Source: Streptomyces naganishii JCM 4654 (GTDB taxonomy: Bacteria; Actinomycetota; Actinomycetes; Streptomycetales; Streptomycetaceae). Taken from it: DNA of 64,000 nt. Below the pieces are notes generated by a model, which did no database searches, was not told the origin of the DNA, and saw only the letters and a program-made list of their open reading frames with translations. Shown here one piece after another: positions 16,727-28,473 of the stretch. The stretch's first letter is position 1; every line of letters starts with the position of its first letter. The position numbers were made by a program, and so were the translations under genes. The stretch is taken from contig NZ_BMVF01000017.1 in assembly GCF_014650575.1 (NCBI RefSeq), forward strand, positions 62,001-126,000. Direction: 5' to 3'.

Positions 16727-17170
16727 GTGGCCGCCCGCAACACGGCCCGCAAGCGTGCCTTCCAGATCCTCTTCGAGGGCGACCAGCGCGGCGCCGACGT
16801 CCTGACCGTCCTCGCGGACTGGATCCGGCTCTCCCGGTCCGACACCCGGCAGCCGCCGGTCAGCGAGTACACGATGCAACTGGTCGAGGGCTACGCCGAC
16901 CACGCGACCCGCATCGACGAGCTGATCGCCCAGTACGCCGTCGGCTGGACCCTGGACCGCATGCCGGTCGTCGACCGCAACATCCTGCGGCTCGGCGCCT
17001 ACGAGCTGATCTGGGTGGACGAGACCCCGGACGCCGTCGTGCTGGACGAGATGGTCCAGCTGGCGAAGGAGTTCTCCACGGACGAGTCGCCCTCGTTCGT
17101 CAACGGCCTGCTCGGCCGGCTCAAGGACCTCAAGCCCTCGCTGCGCCGCGACGCGAGCGACGAGGGCTGA
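16727..17170 (+). CDS. nusB: Transcription antitermination factor NusB
   Basis: A 147-residue all-helical NusB, which with NusE/S10 binds boxA RNA for rRNA antitermination. Begins with ARNTARKRAFQILFEGDQRGAD and has the typical LDRMPVVDRNILRLGAYEL and VNGLLGRL segments. GTG start 2 nt after efp stop indicates an efp-nusB operon. Terminated by a hairpin 17 nt downstream, facing bldD. Confidence 0.95.
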   Translation: MAARNTARKRAFQILFEGDQRGADVLTVLADWIRLSRSDTRQPPVSEYTMQLVEGYADHATRIDELIAQYAVGWTLDRMPVVDRNILRLGAYELIWVDETPDAVVLDEMVQLAKEFSTDESPSFVNGLLGRLKDLKPSLRRDASDEG

Positions 17171-17186
17171 GAACAGCCGGCCGCAG

Positions 17187-17234
17187 ACATGCCGAGAGGC
17201 CCGCAGCACAGCCGCTGCGGGCCCCTCGGCATGT
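17187..17234 (+). terminator. Terminator hairpin of efp-nusB
   Basis: A 21-nt inverted repeat (starts ACATGCCGAGAGGCCCG, ends GGGCCCCTCGGCATGT, one mismatch) with a 6-nt loop, 17 nt after nusB. Confidence 0.75.
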
Positions 17235-17288
17235 CCGCGGCCCCTCGCCCCACTGGGCCGCGCAGGTCCTCGGGGAAGGCCGCAGACG

Positions 17289-17334
17289 GCCGTCGGGGTG
17301 GCCGGAACCGTGAAGTTCCGGCCACCCCGACGGC
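17289..17334 (-). terminator. Terminator hairpin of bldD
   Basis: A perfect 19-bp inverted repeat (GCCGTCGGGGTGGCCGGAA and its complement) with an 8-nt loop, 35 nt past the bldD stop. It faces the nusB hairpin, separating the convergent genes. Confidence 0.75.
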
Positions 17335-17368
17335 ACGTTTCTGCTGGGGTGGGCGAGGCCTGAGGGGC

Positions 17369-17872
17369 TCAGGCCTCCTCGTGGGACGCCACCGCGCGGC
17401 GCGCGTCCGCGTCCAGCACGCCCCAGCTGATCAGCTGCTCGGTCAGGACGGAGGGCGACTGGTCGTAGATGACGGCGAGGGTGCGCAGGTCGTCCTGGCG
17501 GATCGAGAGCACCTTGCCGTTGTAGTCACCGCGCTGGGACTGGATCGTCGCGGCGTAGCGCTGGAGCGGGCCCGCCTTCTCGGCCGGCACGGTGGCCAGC
17601 CGCTCCAGGTCCAGGACCAGCTTCGGCGGCGGCTCGGCGGCACCGCCCGGCGTGGTGCCGGGCAGCAGCTCCTGCACGGGGACCCCGTAGAAATCCGCCA
17701 GTTCGGCGAGGCGCTGCACGGTCACGGCGCGGTCGCCGCGCTCGTACGAACCGACCACGACCGCTTTCCAGCGGCCCTGGCTCTTCTCCTCGACACCGTG
17801 GAGGGAAAGGCCCTGCTGGGTGCGGATCGCCCGGAGCTTGGCCCCGAGCTGTTTGGCGTATTCGCTGGACAT
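17369..17872 (-). CDS. bldD: Developmental master regulator BldD (c-di-GMP-dependent repressor)
   Basis: A 167-residue protein. Residues 1-75 form an XRE-type helix-turn-helix domain (QGLSLHGVEEKSQGRWKAVV...). The C-terminal domain carries the c-di-GMP signature with Arg114-Gly-Asp116 and Arg125-Gln-Asp-Asp128 at exactly the positions described for S. coelicolor BldD. Tetrameric c-di-GMP joins two BldD monomers, which then repress sporulation genes during vegetative growth. I chose ATG 17872 (MSSEYAKQLG) with GGGGAG just upstream; an open frame reaching 17926 runs into the promoter region. A BldD box in its own promoter indicates autoregulation. Confidence 0.98.
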   Translation of the reverse strand: MSSEYAKQLGAKLRAIRTQQGLSLHGVEEKSQGRWKAVVVGSYERGDRAVTVQRLAELADFYGVPVQELLPGTTPGGAAEPPPKLVLDLERLATVPAEKAGPLQRYAATIQSQRGDYNGKVLSIRQDDLRTLAVIYDQSPSVLTEQLISWGVLDADARRAVASHEEA

Positions 17873-17930
17873 ATAGCTCCCCGGCACTGTGTCGACGCGG
17901 GCTGGGCCGCGCGGCTGGTAACTCACTGTG

Positions 17931-17960
17931 AGGTTACGCAGCGTTACTCTGCCGCGTCAA
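17931..17960 (-). promoter_or_regulatory. bldD promoter
   Basis: Read on the minus strand: TTGACG (17960-17955), an 18-nt spacer, then TAACCT (17936-17931), about 60 nt upstream of the bldD ATG. It is overlapped by the BldD box. Confidence 0.7.
17933..17947. promoter_or_regulatory. BldD box (autoregulatory operator)
   Basis: The 15-nt sequence GTTACGCAGCGTTAC fits the published BldD consensus nTnACnC(A/T)GnGTnAn at every fixed position and is a palindrome around its centre. It lies in the bldD promoter between and over the -10 side, where bound BldD would block RNA polymerase. Confidence 0.85.
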
Positions 17961-18043
17961 GCCGAATGGTCCGCACCGCTTCTTCCCGGCCGGTTGCCGA
18001 CGGTTGCGCCAGGGGGGTGATCGGGGCGGTCCGCGGCACCTGC

Positions 18044-18114
18044 TACCGTAGATGGCGCAATTCCGACGTCCTTTAAGGTCCGTCCCGTGAGGCGGAGAAG
18101 GAGGTCCGTTTCGT
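18044..18114 (+). promoter_or_regulatory. pyr operon promoter (-10) and PyrR-binding leader
   Basis: TACCGT (18044-18049) is a -10 candidate, giving a leader of about 60 nt. The leader holds a short stem-loop region with the segment GTCCCGTGAGGCGGAGAAGG, resembling the PyrR-binding loop (conserved UCC-GAGAGGC type) known from Bacillus and mycobacterial pyr mRNAs, directly overlapping the GGAGG ribosome site of pyrR. This suggests UMP-dependent PyrR binding blocks translation initiation rather than causing termination. Confidence 0.6.
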
Positions 18115-18702
18115 ATGGACACGCACGCCAACCCGCAAGCGTCCGATGCGCGGCCCGTTCTCGAGGGCCCCGACATCGCGCGGGCGCTGACCCGCATCGC
18201 CCACGAGATCGTCGAGCGCGCCAAGGGCGCCGACGACGTGGTGCTCCTCGGCATTCCGACCCGTGGCGTCTTCCTCGCCCAGCGGCTCGCCGCCAAGCTC
18301 GAGCAGATCACCGAGCGCAAGATCCCCCGCGGCTCCCTCGACATCACCATGTACCGCGACGACCTGCGCATGCACCCGCCGCGTGCGCTGGCCCGCACCG
18401 AGATCCCCGGTGACGGCCTCGACGGCAAGCTGGTCGTCCTCGTCGACGACGTGCTCTTCTCCGGCCGCACCATCCGCGCCGCCCTCGACGCCCTGAACGA
18501 CCTCGGGCGCCCCCGCGCGGTCCAGCTCGCCGTCCTCGTCGACCGCGGCCACCGCGAACTGCCCATCCGCGCCGACTACGTCGGCAAGAACCTCCCCACG
18601 TCGCTGCGGGAGACGGTCAAGGTCCAGCTCGCCGAGGAGGACGGCCGCGACACCGTGCTGCTCGGCGTCAAGCCGGCCGCCCCGGGCGAGCAGCAGCCGT
18701 AG
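18115..18702 (+). CDS. pyrR: Bifunctional pyr operon regulator / uracil phosphoribosyltransferase
   Basis: A 195-residue PyrR of the type I phosphoribosyltransferase fold. The PRPP-binding loop is VVLVDDVLFSGRTIRAALDAL; GIPTRGVFLAQRLA and GSLDITMYRDDLR are typical PyrR segments. PyrR senses UMP/PRPP and binds pyr mRNA; it also has weak UPRT activity. It is the first gene of the pyrimidine operon and has a PyrR-type leader overlapping its own ribosome site. pyrB follows after about 100 nt. Confidence 0.96.
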   Translation: MDTHANPQASDARPVLEGPDIARALTRIAHEIVERAKGADDVVLLGIPTRGVFLAQRLAAKLEQITERKIPRGSLDITMYRDDLRMHPPRALARTEIPGDGLDGKLVVLVDDVLFSGRTIRAALDALNDLGRPRAVQLAVLVDRGHRELPIRADYVGKNLPTSLRETVKVQLAEEDGRDTVLLGVKPAAPGEQQP

Positions 18703-18804
18703 CCCCACGCGCGCGCGTACCTCCCGCCGTACGTCCCGCGCGTGTGCCCCCACGCGCCCTGTGCCCGAATTCTCCTGAATGAACTGCCTTACGGAGCCTG
18801 ACAG

Positions 18805-19836
18805 ATGCAGCGTCATCTCATCTCGGCCGCCGACCTCTCCCGCGACGACGCCGTCCTGATCCTCGACACCGCCGAGGAGATGGCCCGGGTCGCCGACCGG
18901 CCGATCAAGAAGCTGCCGACCCTGCGCGGCCGCACCGTCGTCAACCTCTTCTTCGAGGACTCCACCCGCACCCGGATCTCCTTCGAGGCCGCCGAGAAGC
19001 GGCTGTCGGCGGACGTCATCAACTTCACCGCCAAGGGTTCGAGCGTGTCCAAGGGCGAGTCCCTGAAGGACACCGCCCAGACCCTGGAGGCCATGGGCGT
19101 CGACGCCGTCGTCATCCGGCACGGCGCCTCCGGCGCCCCCTACCGGCTGGCCAACTCCGGCTGGATCGACGCCGCCGTCATCAACGCCGGCGACGGCACC
19201 CACCAGCACCCCACCCAGGCCCTGCTCGACGCCTTCACCATGCGCCGCCGGCTGACCGGCCGGGACGCGGGCCTCGGCCAGGACCTGTCCGGCAAGCGCG
19301 TCACCATCGTCGGCGACGTGCTGCACAGCCGGGTCGCCCGCTCCAACGTCGACCTGCTGCACACCCTCGGCGCCGAGGTCACCCTGGTCGCCCCGCCCAC
19401 CCTGCTGCCCGTCGGCGTCGGGTCCTGGCCCTGCGAGGTCTCCTACGACCTCGACGCCGTGCTGCCCAAGTCGGACGCGGTGATGATGCTCCGGGTCCAG
19501 CGCGAGCGGATGAACGCCGCCTTCTTCCCCACCGAGCGCGAGTACTCCCGCCGCTACGGCCTCGACGGCGACCGCATGGCACGGATGCCCGAGCACGCCG
19601 TCGTGATGCACCCCGGCCCCATGGTCCGCGGCATGGAGATCACCGCCGAGGTCGCCGACTCGCCCCGCTGCACCGTCGTCGAGCAGGTCGCCAACGGCGT
19701 CTCCATCCGGATGGCCGTGCTGTACCTGCTGCTCGGCGGCAACGAGCCCGCCGTCACCCACGCCCGCCCACCCGTCTCCCACCACCACCCTTCCGACGAG
19801 CGCTCCGCGCACACCCCCTTCGCCGAGGAGAAGTAA
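18805..19836 (+). CDS. pyrB: Aspartate carbamoyltransferase catalytic chain
   Basis: A 343-residue enzyme condensing carbamoyl phosphate with aspartate. The carbamoyl-phosphate loop FFEDSTRTRISFE and the HQHPTQALLDAFT motif are present, and MLRVQRERM follows. The last ~35 residues form a His/Pro-rich tail (VSHHHPSDERSAHTP) beyond the usual ~305-310 residues. No pyrI regulatory chain gene is nearby, as usual in actinobacteria. pyrC starts 5 nt after the stop. Confidence 0.96.
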   Translation: MQRHLISAADLSRDDAVLILDTAEEMARVADRPIKKLPTLRGRTVVNLFFEDSTRTRISFEAAEKRLSADVINFTAKGSSVSKGESLKDTAQTLEAMGVDAVVIRHGASGAPYRLANSGWIDAAVINAGDGTHQHPTQALLDAFTMRRRLTGRDAGLGQDLSGKRVTIVGDVLHSRVARSNVDLLHTLGAEVTLVAPPTLLPVGVGSWPCEVSYDLDAVLPKSDAVMMLRVQRERMNAAFFPTEREYSRRYGLDGDRMARMPEHAVVMHPGPMVRGMEITAEVADSPRCTVVEQVANGVSIRMAVLYLLLGGNEPAVTHARPPVSHHHPSDERSAHTPFAEEK

Positions 19837-19841
19837 GAAAC

Positions 19842-21128
19842 ATGAGCAAGATCCTGATCCGCGGCGCCAAGGTGCTCGGCGGCGCGCCGCAGGACGTGCT
19901 GATCGACGGCGAGGTCGTCGCGGAGGTGGGCGAAGGGCTGAGCGCCGAGGGCGCCGAGGTCGTCGAGGCCGCCGGCAAGGTGCTCCTGCCGGGCCTGGTC
20001 GACCTGCACACCCACCTGCGCGAGCCCGGCCGCGAGGACTCCGAGACCGTCCTCACCGGCACCCGCGCGGCCGCCTCCGGCGGCTACACCGCCGTGTTCG
20101 CCATGGCCAACACCTTCCCCGTGGCCGACACCGCCGGCGTGGTCGAGCAGGTCTGGCGGCTGGGCAAGGAGCACGGCTACTCCGACGTGCAGCCCATCGG
20201 CGCCGTCACCGTGGGCCTCGAGGGCAGGAAGCTCGCCGAGCTCGGGGCCATGCACGAGTCCGCAGCCGGCGTCACCGTCTTCTCCGACGACGGCAAGTGC
20301 GTCGACGACGCGGTGATCATGCGCCGGGCGCTGGAGTACGTGAAGGCCTTCGGCGGCGTCGTCGCGCAGCACGCGCAGGAGCCGCGGCTGACCGAGGGCG
20401 CCCAGATGAACGAGGGCGTCGTCTCCGCCGAGCTGGGCCTGGGCGGCTGGCCGGCCGTCGCCGAGGAGTCGGTCATCGCCCGCGACGTGCTGCTCGCCGA
20501 GCACGTCGGCTCCCGCGTCCACATCTGCCACCTGTCCACCGCCGGGTCCGTCGAGATCGTCCGCTGGGCCAAGTCCCGCGGCATCGACGTCACCGCCGAG
20601 GTCACCCCGCACCACCTGCTTCTCACCGACGAGCTGGTGCGCACGTACAACCCGGTCTACAAGGTCAACCCGCCGCTGCGCACCGAGCGGGACGTGCGCG
20701 CCCTGCGCGAGGCGCTCGCCGACGGCACGATCGACATCGTCGCCACCGACCACGCCCCGCACCCGCACGAGGACAAGGACTGCGAGTGGGCCGCGGCCGC
20801 CATGGGCATGGTCGGCCTGGAGACCGCGCTGTCGGTGGTCCAGGAGACCATGGTCGACACCGGCCTGCTGGACTGGGCGGCCGTCGCCGACCGCATGTCC
20901 TTCGCACCCGCCAGGATCGGCCGCGCCGCCGGCCACGGACGCCCCGTCTCGGCAGGCGAGCCCGCCAACCTGACCCTGGTCGACACGGAATACCGTGGGC
21001 AGGTGGACCCCGCGGGCTTCGCCTCGCGCAGCCGCAACACCCCGTACGAGGGACGCGAGCTGCCGGGCCGTGTCACCCACACGTGGCTCCGGGGCAAGGC
21101 CACGCTCGTCGACGGGAAGCTCACGTGA
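19842..21128 (+). CDS. pyrC: Dihydroorotase
   Basis: A 428-residue class I dihydroorotase of the amidohydrolase fold. Zinc ligands are in VDLHTHLREPG, the later His motifs VTPHHLLL and the Asp in ATDHAPHPHEDK. It cyclises carbamoyl aspartate. ATG 19842 is 5 nt after pyrB and its TGA overlaps the next gene's GTG, showing tight coupling. Confidence 0.96.
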   Translation: MSKILIRGAKVLGGAPQDVLIDGEVVAEVGEGLSAEGAEVVEAAGKVLLPGLVDLHTHLREPGREDSETVLTGTRAAASGGYTAVFAMANTFPVADTAGVVEQVWRLGKEHGYSDVQPIGAVTVGLEGRKLAELGAMHESAAGVTVFSDDGKCVDDAVIMRRALEYVKAFGGVVAQHAQEPRLTEGAQMNEGVVSAELGLGGWPAVAEESVIARDVLLAEHVGSRVHICHLSTAGSVEIVRWAKSRGIDVTAEVTPHHLLLTDELVRTYNPVYKVNPPLRTERDVRALREALADGTIDIVATDHAPHPHEDKDCEWAAAAMGMVGLETALSVVQETMVDTGLLDWAAVADRMSFAPARIGRAAGHGRPVSAGEPANLTLVDTEYRGQVDPAGFASRSRNTPYEGRELPGRVTHTWLRGKATLVDGKLT

Positions 21129-21730
21129 CATCTGCAACTTGGCTCGCGACCGGACTGGCGAGGCAACTCGCCACCGAGGAGAAGTCGGCCACGGTCACCG
21201 ACTGGTCCGGGCGCATCGGCTGGCTCGTCGGCCTCGCCCTCTTCGTCGCCCTCGTCTACTGGCTGATGCGCGAGGGCTGGAAGTGGCGGGCCACCCTCCA
21301 GGGCGACCTGCCCGAGCTGCCCCAGTCGCCGGACCGGCCCGGCCCGGCGAGACTGACGATGACCGGCCGCTACCACGGCTCCACGACCGCCGGCCAGTGG
21401 CTGGACCGCATCGTGGCGCACGGCCTGGGCACCCGCAGCCGTGCCGAGCTCACCCTCACGGACGCCGGTCTGGACGTCGTACGCCCCGGGGCCGCGGACT
21501 TCTTCGTGCCCGCGGACCGGCTGCGCGGCGCGCGGCTCGACAAGGGCATCGCCGGCAAGGTCCTGACCGAGGGCGGTCTGCTGGTGGTGACCTGGGAGCA
21601 CGGCGGCAGGCTGCTCGACTCGGGGTTCCGCTCCGACCGGGCCGCCGAGCACACCGAGTGGGTCGAGGCCATCAACTCCATGACCGCGACGAAGCACGCA
21701 ACGACCACCACGGAAGGCGTCGAACGATGA
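21125..21730 (+). CDS. PH-like domain membrane protein inside the pyr operon
   Basis: A 201-residue protein starting at GTG 21125, which overlaps the pyrC stop by 4 nt; its stop overlaps the carA ATG by 4 nt. One membrane span (IGWLVGLALFVALVYWLM, about residues 31-48) is followed by a ~130-residue soluble domain of alternating beta-type segments (GTRSRAELTLTDAGLDVVR...) resembling bacterial PH-like domains. The same position between pyrC and carA is taken in Mycobacterium by Rv1382. It has no known enzymatic motif. Translational coupling on both sides implies a role linked to pyrimidine synthesis, for example membrane placement of the carbamoyl-phosphate/ATCase enzymes; that is inference. 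Confidence 0.8.
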   Translation: MTSATWLATGLARQLATEEKSATVTDWSGRIGWLVGLALFVALVYWLMREGWKWRATLQGDLPELPQSPDRPGPARLTMTGRYHGSTTAGQWLDRIVAHGLGTRSRAELTLTDAGLDVVRPGAADFFVPADRLRGARLDKGIAGKVLTEGGLLVVTWEHGGRLLDSGFRSDRAAEHTEWVEAINSMTATKHATTTTEGVER

Positions 21731-22864
21731 CCACCTCCACCAGGGGAACCACCGGAAAGGTTCCCGCCGTACTCGTCCTGGAGGACGGCCGGATCTTCCG
21801 CGGCCGCGCCTACGGGGCCGTGGGGGAGACGTTCGGCGAGGCCGTGTTCTCCACCGGCATGACCGGCTACCAGGAGACCCTCACCGACCCCTCGTACCAC
21901 CGCCAGGTCGTCGTCATGACGGCCCCGCACGTCGGCAACACCGGCGTCAACGACGAGGACCCCGAGTCAGGGCGCATCTGGGTCGCCGGCTACGTCGTGC
22001 GCGACCCCGCGCGCGTGCCGTCCAACTGGCGCTCACGGCGCTCCCTGGACGAGGAGCTCGCCGCCCAGGGCGTCGTCGGCGTCAGCGGCGTCGACACCCG
22101 CGCCCTCACCCGCCACCTGCGCGAGCGCGGCGCCATGCGCGTCGGCATCTTCAGCGGCGACGCCGTCAAGGACGACGCCACCCTCCTCGCGCGCGTGCGG
22201 CAGGCCCCCCAGATGCTCGGCGCCGACCTGTCCGCCGAGGTCGCCACCAAGGACGCCTATGTCGTCCCCGCGGTCGGCGAGAAGAAGTACACCGTCGCCG
22301 CCGTCGACCTCGGCATCAAGGGCATGACCCCGCACCGCATGGCCGAGCGCGGCATCGAGGTGCACGTCCTGCCCGCCACCGCCACGGTCGAGGACGTGTA
22401 CGCGGTCGGGCCCGACGGAGTGTTCTTCTCCAACGGGCCGGGCGACCCGGCCACCGCCGACCACCCCGTCTCGGTGATGCGGGGCGTCCTGGAGCGCGGC
22501 ACGCCGCTGTTCGGCATCTGCTTCGGCAACCAGATCCTCGGCCGCGCGCTCGGCTTCGGCACCTACAAGCTGAAGTACGGCCACCGCGGCATCAACCAGC
22601 CCGTCCAGGACCGTACGACCGGCAAGGTCGAGGTCACCGCGCACAACCACGGGTTCGCCGTGGACGCGCCGACCGACCGGGTCTCCGACACCCCCTTCGG
22701 CCGTGTCGAGGTCTCCCACGTCTGCCTCAATGACAACGTGGTGGAGGGTCTCGCCCTGCTCGACAGGCCGGCCTTCAGCGTCCAGTACCACCCCGAAGCG
22801 GCAGCGGGCCCGCACGACGCCGCCTACCTGTTCGACCGCTTCGTCTCCCTGATGGAGGGCCAGC

Positions 22865-22872
<8 letters not shown>
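21727..22872 (+). CDS. carA: Carbamoyl-phosphate synthase small subunit
   Basis: A 381-residue glutamine amidotransferase subunit. The N-terminal CarA domain (LEDGRIFRGRAYGAVGETFGEAVFSTGMTGYQET in overlapping form) is followed by a class I GATase with nucleophile Cys in LFGICFGNQILGRA and His/Glu in FSVQYHPEA. It hydrolyses Gln and channels ammonia to CarB. ATG 21727 overlaps the preceding stop; carB starts 8 nt before its end. Confidence 0.97.
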
Positions 22873-26173
<3,301 letters not shown>

Positions 26174-26180
26174 CAGCCCC

Positions 26181-26210
26181 GAGGGGGACACCGGAAACGG
26201 TGTCCCCCTC
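26181..26210 (+). terminator. Hairpin between carB and pyrD
   Basis: Perfect 13-bp stem GAGGGGGACACCG/CGGTGTCCCCCTC with a GAAA tetraloop, 8 nt after the carB stop and 27 nt before the chosen pyrD start. It could end part of the transcripts or stabilise the upstream mRNA 3' end, lowering pyrD/pyrF relative to carAB. Confidence 0.75.
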
Positions 26211-26237
26211 TTCATGAGGACCAAGAGGACCCAAGAG

Positions 26238-27344
26238 ATGTACAAGCTGTTCTTCCGCCTGGTCTTCCGGCGGATGGACCCCGAACGCGCCCACCACCTC
26301 GCCTTCGGCTGGATCCGGCTGGCCGTGCGCGTCCCCGTGCTGCGCACCTTCCTCGCGGCCGCGCTGGCCCCCCGGTACGAGGAGCTGCGCACCGAGGCCC
26401 TCGGGCTGCGCATGCACGGCCCCTTCGGACTCGCGGCCGGCTTCGACAAGAACGCCGTCGCCATCGACGGCATGTCCATGCTGGGCTTCGACCACGTCGA
26501 GATCGGCACCGTCACCGGCGAGCCGCAGCCCGGCAACCCGAGGAAGCGCCTGTTCCGGCTGGTCGCGGACCGCGCGCTGATCAACCGCATGGGCTTCAAC
26601 AACGACGGCTCGCTGGCCGTCGCCGCCCGCCTGGCCTCCCGTACGCCCGTCTTCAAGGCGGTCGTGGGCGTCAACATCGGCAAGACCAAGGTCGTCCCCG
26701 AGGAGGAGGCCGTCGCCGACTACGTGAAGTCGGCCGAGCGCCTCGCGCCGTACGCCGACTACCTCGTCGTCAACGTCTCCTCGCCCAACACCCCGGGCCT
26801 GCGCAACCTCCAGGCCACCGAGGCGCTGCGCCCCCTGCTGAGCGCCGTGCGCGAGGCGGCCGACCGGGCCGTGCCGGCCCGCCGGGTGCCGCTGCTGGTC
26901 AAGATCGCGCCCGACCTCGCCGACGAGGACGTCGACGCCGTCGCCGACCTGGCCGTCGACCTCGGCCTGGACGGCATCATCGCCACGAACACCACCATCG
27001 CGCGCGAGGGACTGGGCCTGAAGTCCCCGCCCTCGCTGGTCGAGGAGACCGGCGGGCTCTCCGGTGCGCCGCTGAAGGCCCGCTCCCTGGAGGTGCTGCG
27101 CCGCCTCTACGCGCGCGTGGGCGACCGCATCACCCTGGTCGGCGTCGGCGGCATCGAGGACGCCGAGGACGCCTGGCAGCGCATCCTGGCCGGCGCCACC
27201 CTGATCCAGGGTTACAGCGCCTTCGTCTACGAAGGTCCCTTCTGGGCACGCACGCTCCACAAGGGGCTCGCGGCCCGCCTGCGCACCAGCCCGTACGCCA
27301 CCCTCGCCGACGCGGTCGGCGCCGACGTGAGGAAGCCCGCATGA
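26238..27344 (+). CDS. pyrD: Dihydroorotate dehydrogenase (quinone), class 2
   Basis: A 368-residue FMN enzyme with an N-terminal amphipathic membrane-association helix (MYKLFFRLVFRRMDPERAHHLAF), typical of class 2 DHODH that uses membrane quinone. FMN and substrate segments include AAGFDKNAVAIDG, RMGFNNDG and NVSSPNTPGLRNLQ with the catalytic Ser, and IATNTTI. An upstream in-frame ATG at 26214 lies 3 nt after a hairpin; ATG 26238 has an AGAGGA-type ribosome site and the family N-terminus, so I prefer it. Its stop overlaps the pyrF ATG. Confidence 0.94.
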   Translation: MYKLFFRLVFRRMDPERAHHLAFGWIRLAVRVPVLRTFLAAALAPRYEELRTEALGLRMHGPFGLAAGFDKNAVAIDGMSMLGFDHVEIGTVTGEPQPGNPRKRLFRLVADRALINRMGFNNDGSLAVAARLASRTPVFKAVVGVNIGKTKVVPEEEAVADYVKSAERLAPYADYLVVNVSSPNTPGLRNLQATEALRPLLSAVREAADRAVPARRVPLLVKIAPDLADEDVDAVADLAVDLGLDGIIATNTTIAREGLGLKSPPSLVEETGGLSGAPLKARSLEVLRRLYARVGDRITLVGVGGIEDAEDAWQRILAGATLIQGYSAFVYEGPFWARTLHKGLAARLRTSPYATLADAVGADVRKPA

Positions 27345-28186
27345 GCCCCCTGGAGCCCTTCGGCGCGCGCCTGCGCCGTGCCATGGACGAGCGCGGCCCG
27401 CTGTGCGTGGGCATCGACCCGCACGCGTCCCTGCTCGCCGAGTGGGGCCTGAACGACGACGTGGCCGGCCTCGAGCGGTTCAGCCGCACGGTGGTCGAGG
27501 CCGTGGCCGGCCGGGTCGCCGTCCTCAAACCGCAGAGCGCCTTCTACGAGCGGTTCGGCTCCCGGGGCCTGGCGGTCCTGGAGAAGTCGGTGGAGGAGGC
27601 CCGCGCGGCCGGCGCACTGGTCGTCATGGACGCCAAGCGCGGCGACATCGGCTCGACCATGGCCGCCTACGCCGAGTCCTTCCTGCGCAAGGACGCCCCG
27701 CTGTTCTCGGACGCCCTGACCGTCTCGCCCTACCTCGGCTACGGGTCGCTGAAGCCCGCCGTCGAACTGGCCCGGGAGAGCGGCACCGGCCTGTTCGTGC
27801 TGGCTCTGACGTCGAACCCCGAGGGCGCCGAGGTGCAGCACGCGGTGCGCTCCGACGGGCGCGACGTCGGCGCGACGATGCTCGCGCACCTGGCCGAGGA
27901 GAACGCGGGCGCGCGTCCGCTGGGCTCCTTCGGCGCGGTGGTGGGCGCCACGCTCGGCGACCTCTCGTCGTACGACCTGGCGGTCAACGGGCCGCTGCTC
28001 GCGCCCGGCATCGGCGCCCAGGGGGCGACTCCGGCCGATCTTCCCCGGGTTTTCGGTGCGGCGGTGCGCAATGTCGTCCCGAACGTCAGCCGGGGTGTGC
28101 TGCGTCACGGTCCCGAGCCGGTCGCGCTGCGTGACGCCGCGGAGCGGTTCGCCGAGGAAATCAGGGCCGCCGTGGACTCCGCGTGA
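27341..28186 (+). CDS. pyrF: Orotidine 5'-phosphate decarboxylase (type 2)
   Basis: A 281-residue OMP decarboxylase of the longer type 2 family found in actinobacteria. The catalytic Lys/Asp motif is VMDAKRGDIGSTM. It opens with RRAMDERGPLCVGIDPHASLL and has VSPYLGYGSLKPAVE. It makes UMP, the last step of the pathway. ATG overlaps the pyrD stop (ATGA). It ends the pyr operon; a gene-poor 287-nt region with a promoter for sIHF follows. Confidence 0.96.
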   Translation: MSPLEPFGARLRRAMDERGPLCVGIDPHASLLAEWGLNDDVAGLERFSRTVVEAVAGRVAVLKPQSAFYERFGSRGLAVLEKSVEEARAAGALVVMDAKRGDIGSTMAAYAESFLRKDAPLFSDALTVSPYLGYGSLKPAVELARESGTGLFVLALTSNPEGAEVQHAVRSDGRDVGATMLAHLAEENAGARPLGSFGAVVGATLGDLSSYDLAVNGPLLAPGIGAQGATPADLPRVFGAAVRNVVPNVSRGVLRHGPEPVALRDAAERFAEEIRAAVDSA

Positions 28187-28302
28187 GCCCGCGGTGAGCG
28201 GTCCGGGGCGTCCTTGAGTCTGGATACATCCTCAAATCCAGGGCACTATGTCCTAAATGTCCGTCCTGAGCGAGGCTGACCAGGACTTTTCCTCTGTTCT
28301 CG

Positions 28303-28331
28303 CTGACTCTGGCGTCCCTGACCGCTAGTCT
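28303..28331 (+). promoter_or_regulatory. sIHF promoter
   Basis: CTGACT (28303-28308), a 17-nt spacer and TAGTCT (28326-28331) form a good SigA/HrdB-type promoter, giving a leader of about 135 nt before the GTG at 28474. The leader contains a CCTCCCAC/GTGGGGGAG hairpin (about 28350-28377). The upstream gap 28187-28302 is less GC-rich than its surroundings and contains no gene. Confidence 0.6.
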
Positions 28332-28473
28332 CCGTCGAGTGGGGCCACCTCCCACGCCTTCAGGCAGTGGGGGAGAGGCGGGCAAGCGTGTTGCTCGTGG
28401 CTCCCCAGGTGTGGGGCGACTAGGTTCCTCACCGGTCCGTATCCGACAGTTCGACATCCGAGGTGACGTAGGC

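Noticed and set aside
17189..18076. 295-codon plus-strand frame over bldD
   Set aside because: It runs antisense to bldD and through two terminator hairpins; bldD is certain.
28339..28473. N-terminal extension of sIHF
   Set aside because: The upstream in-frame part is unlike any sIHF, contains a leader hairpin, and GTG 28474 gives the known protein length.
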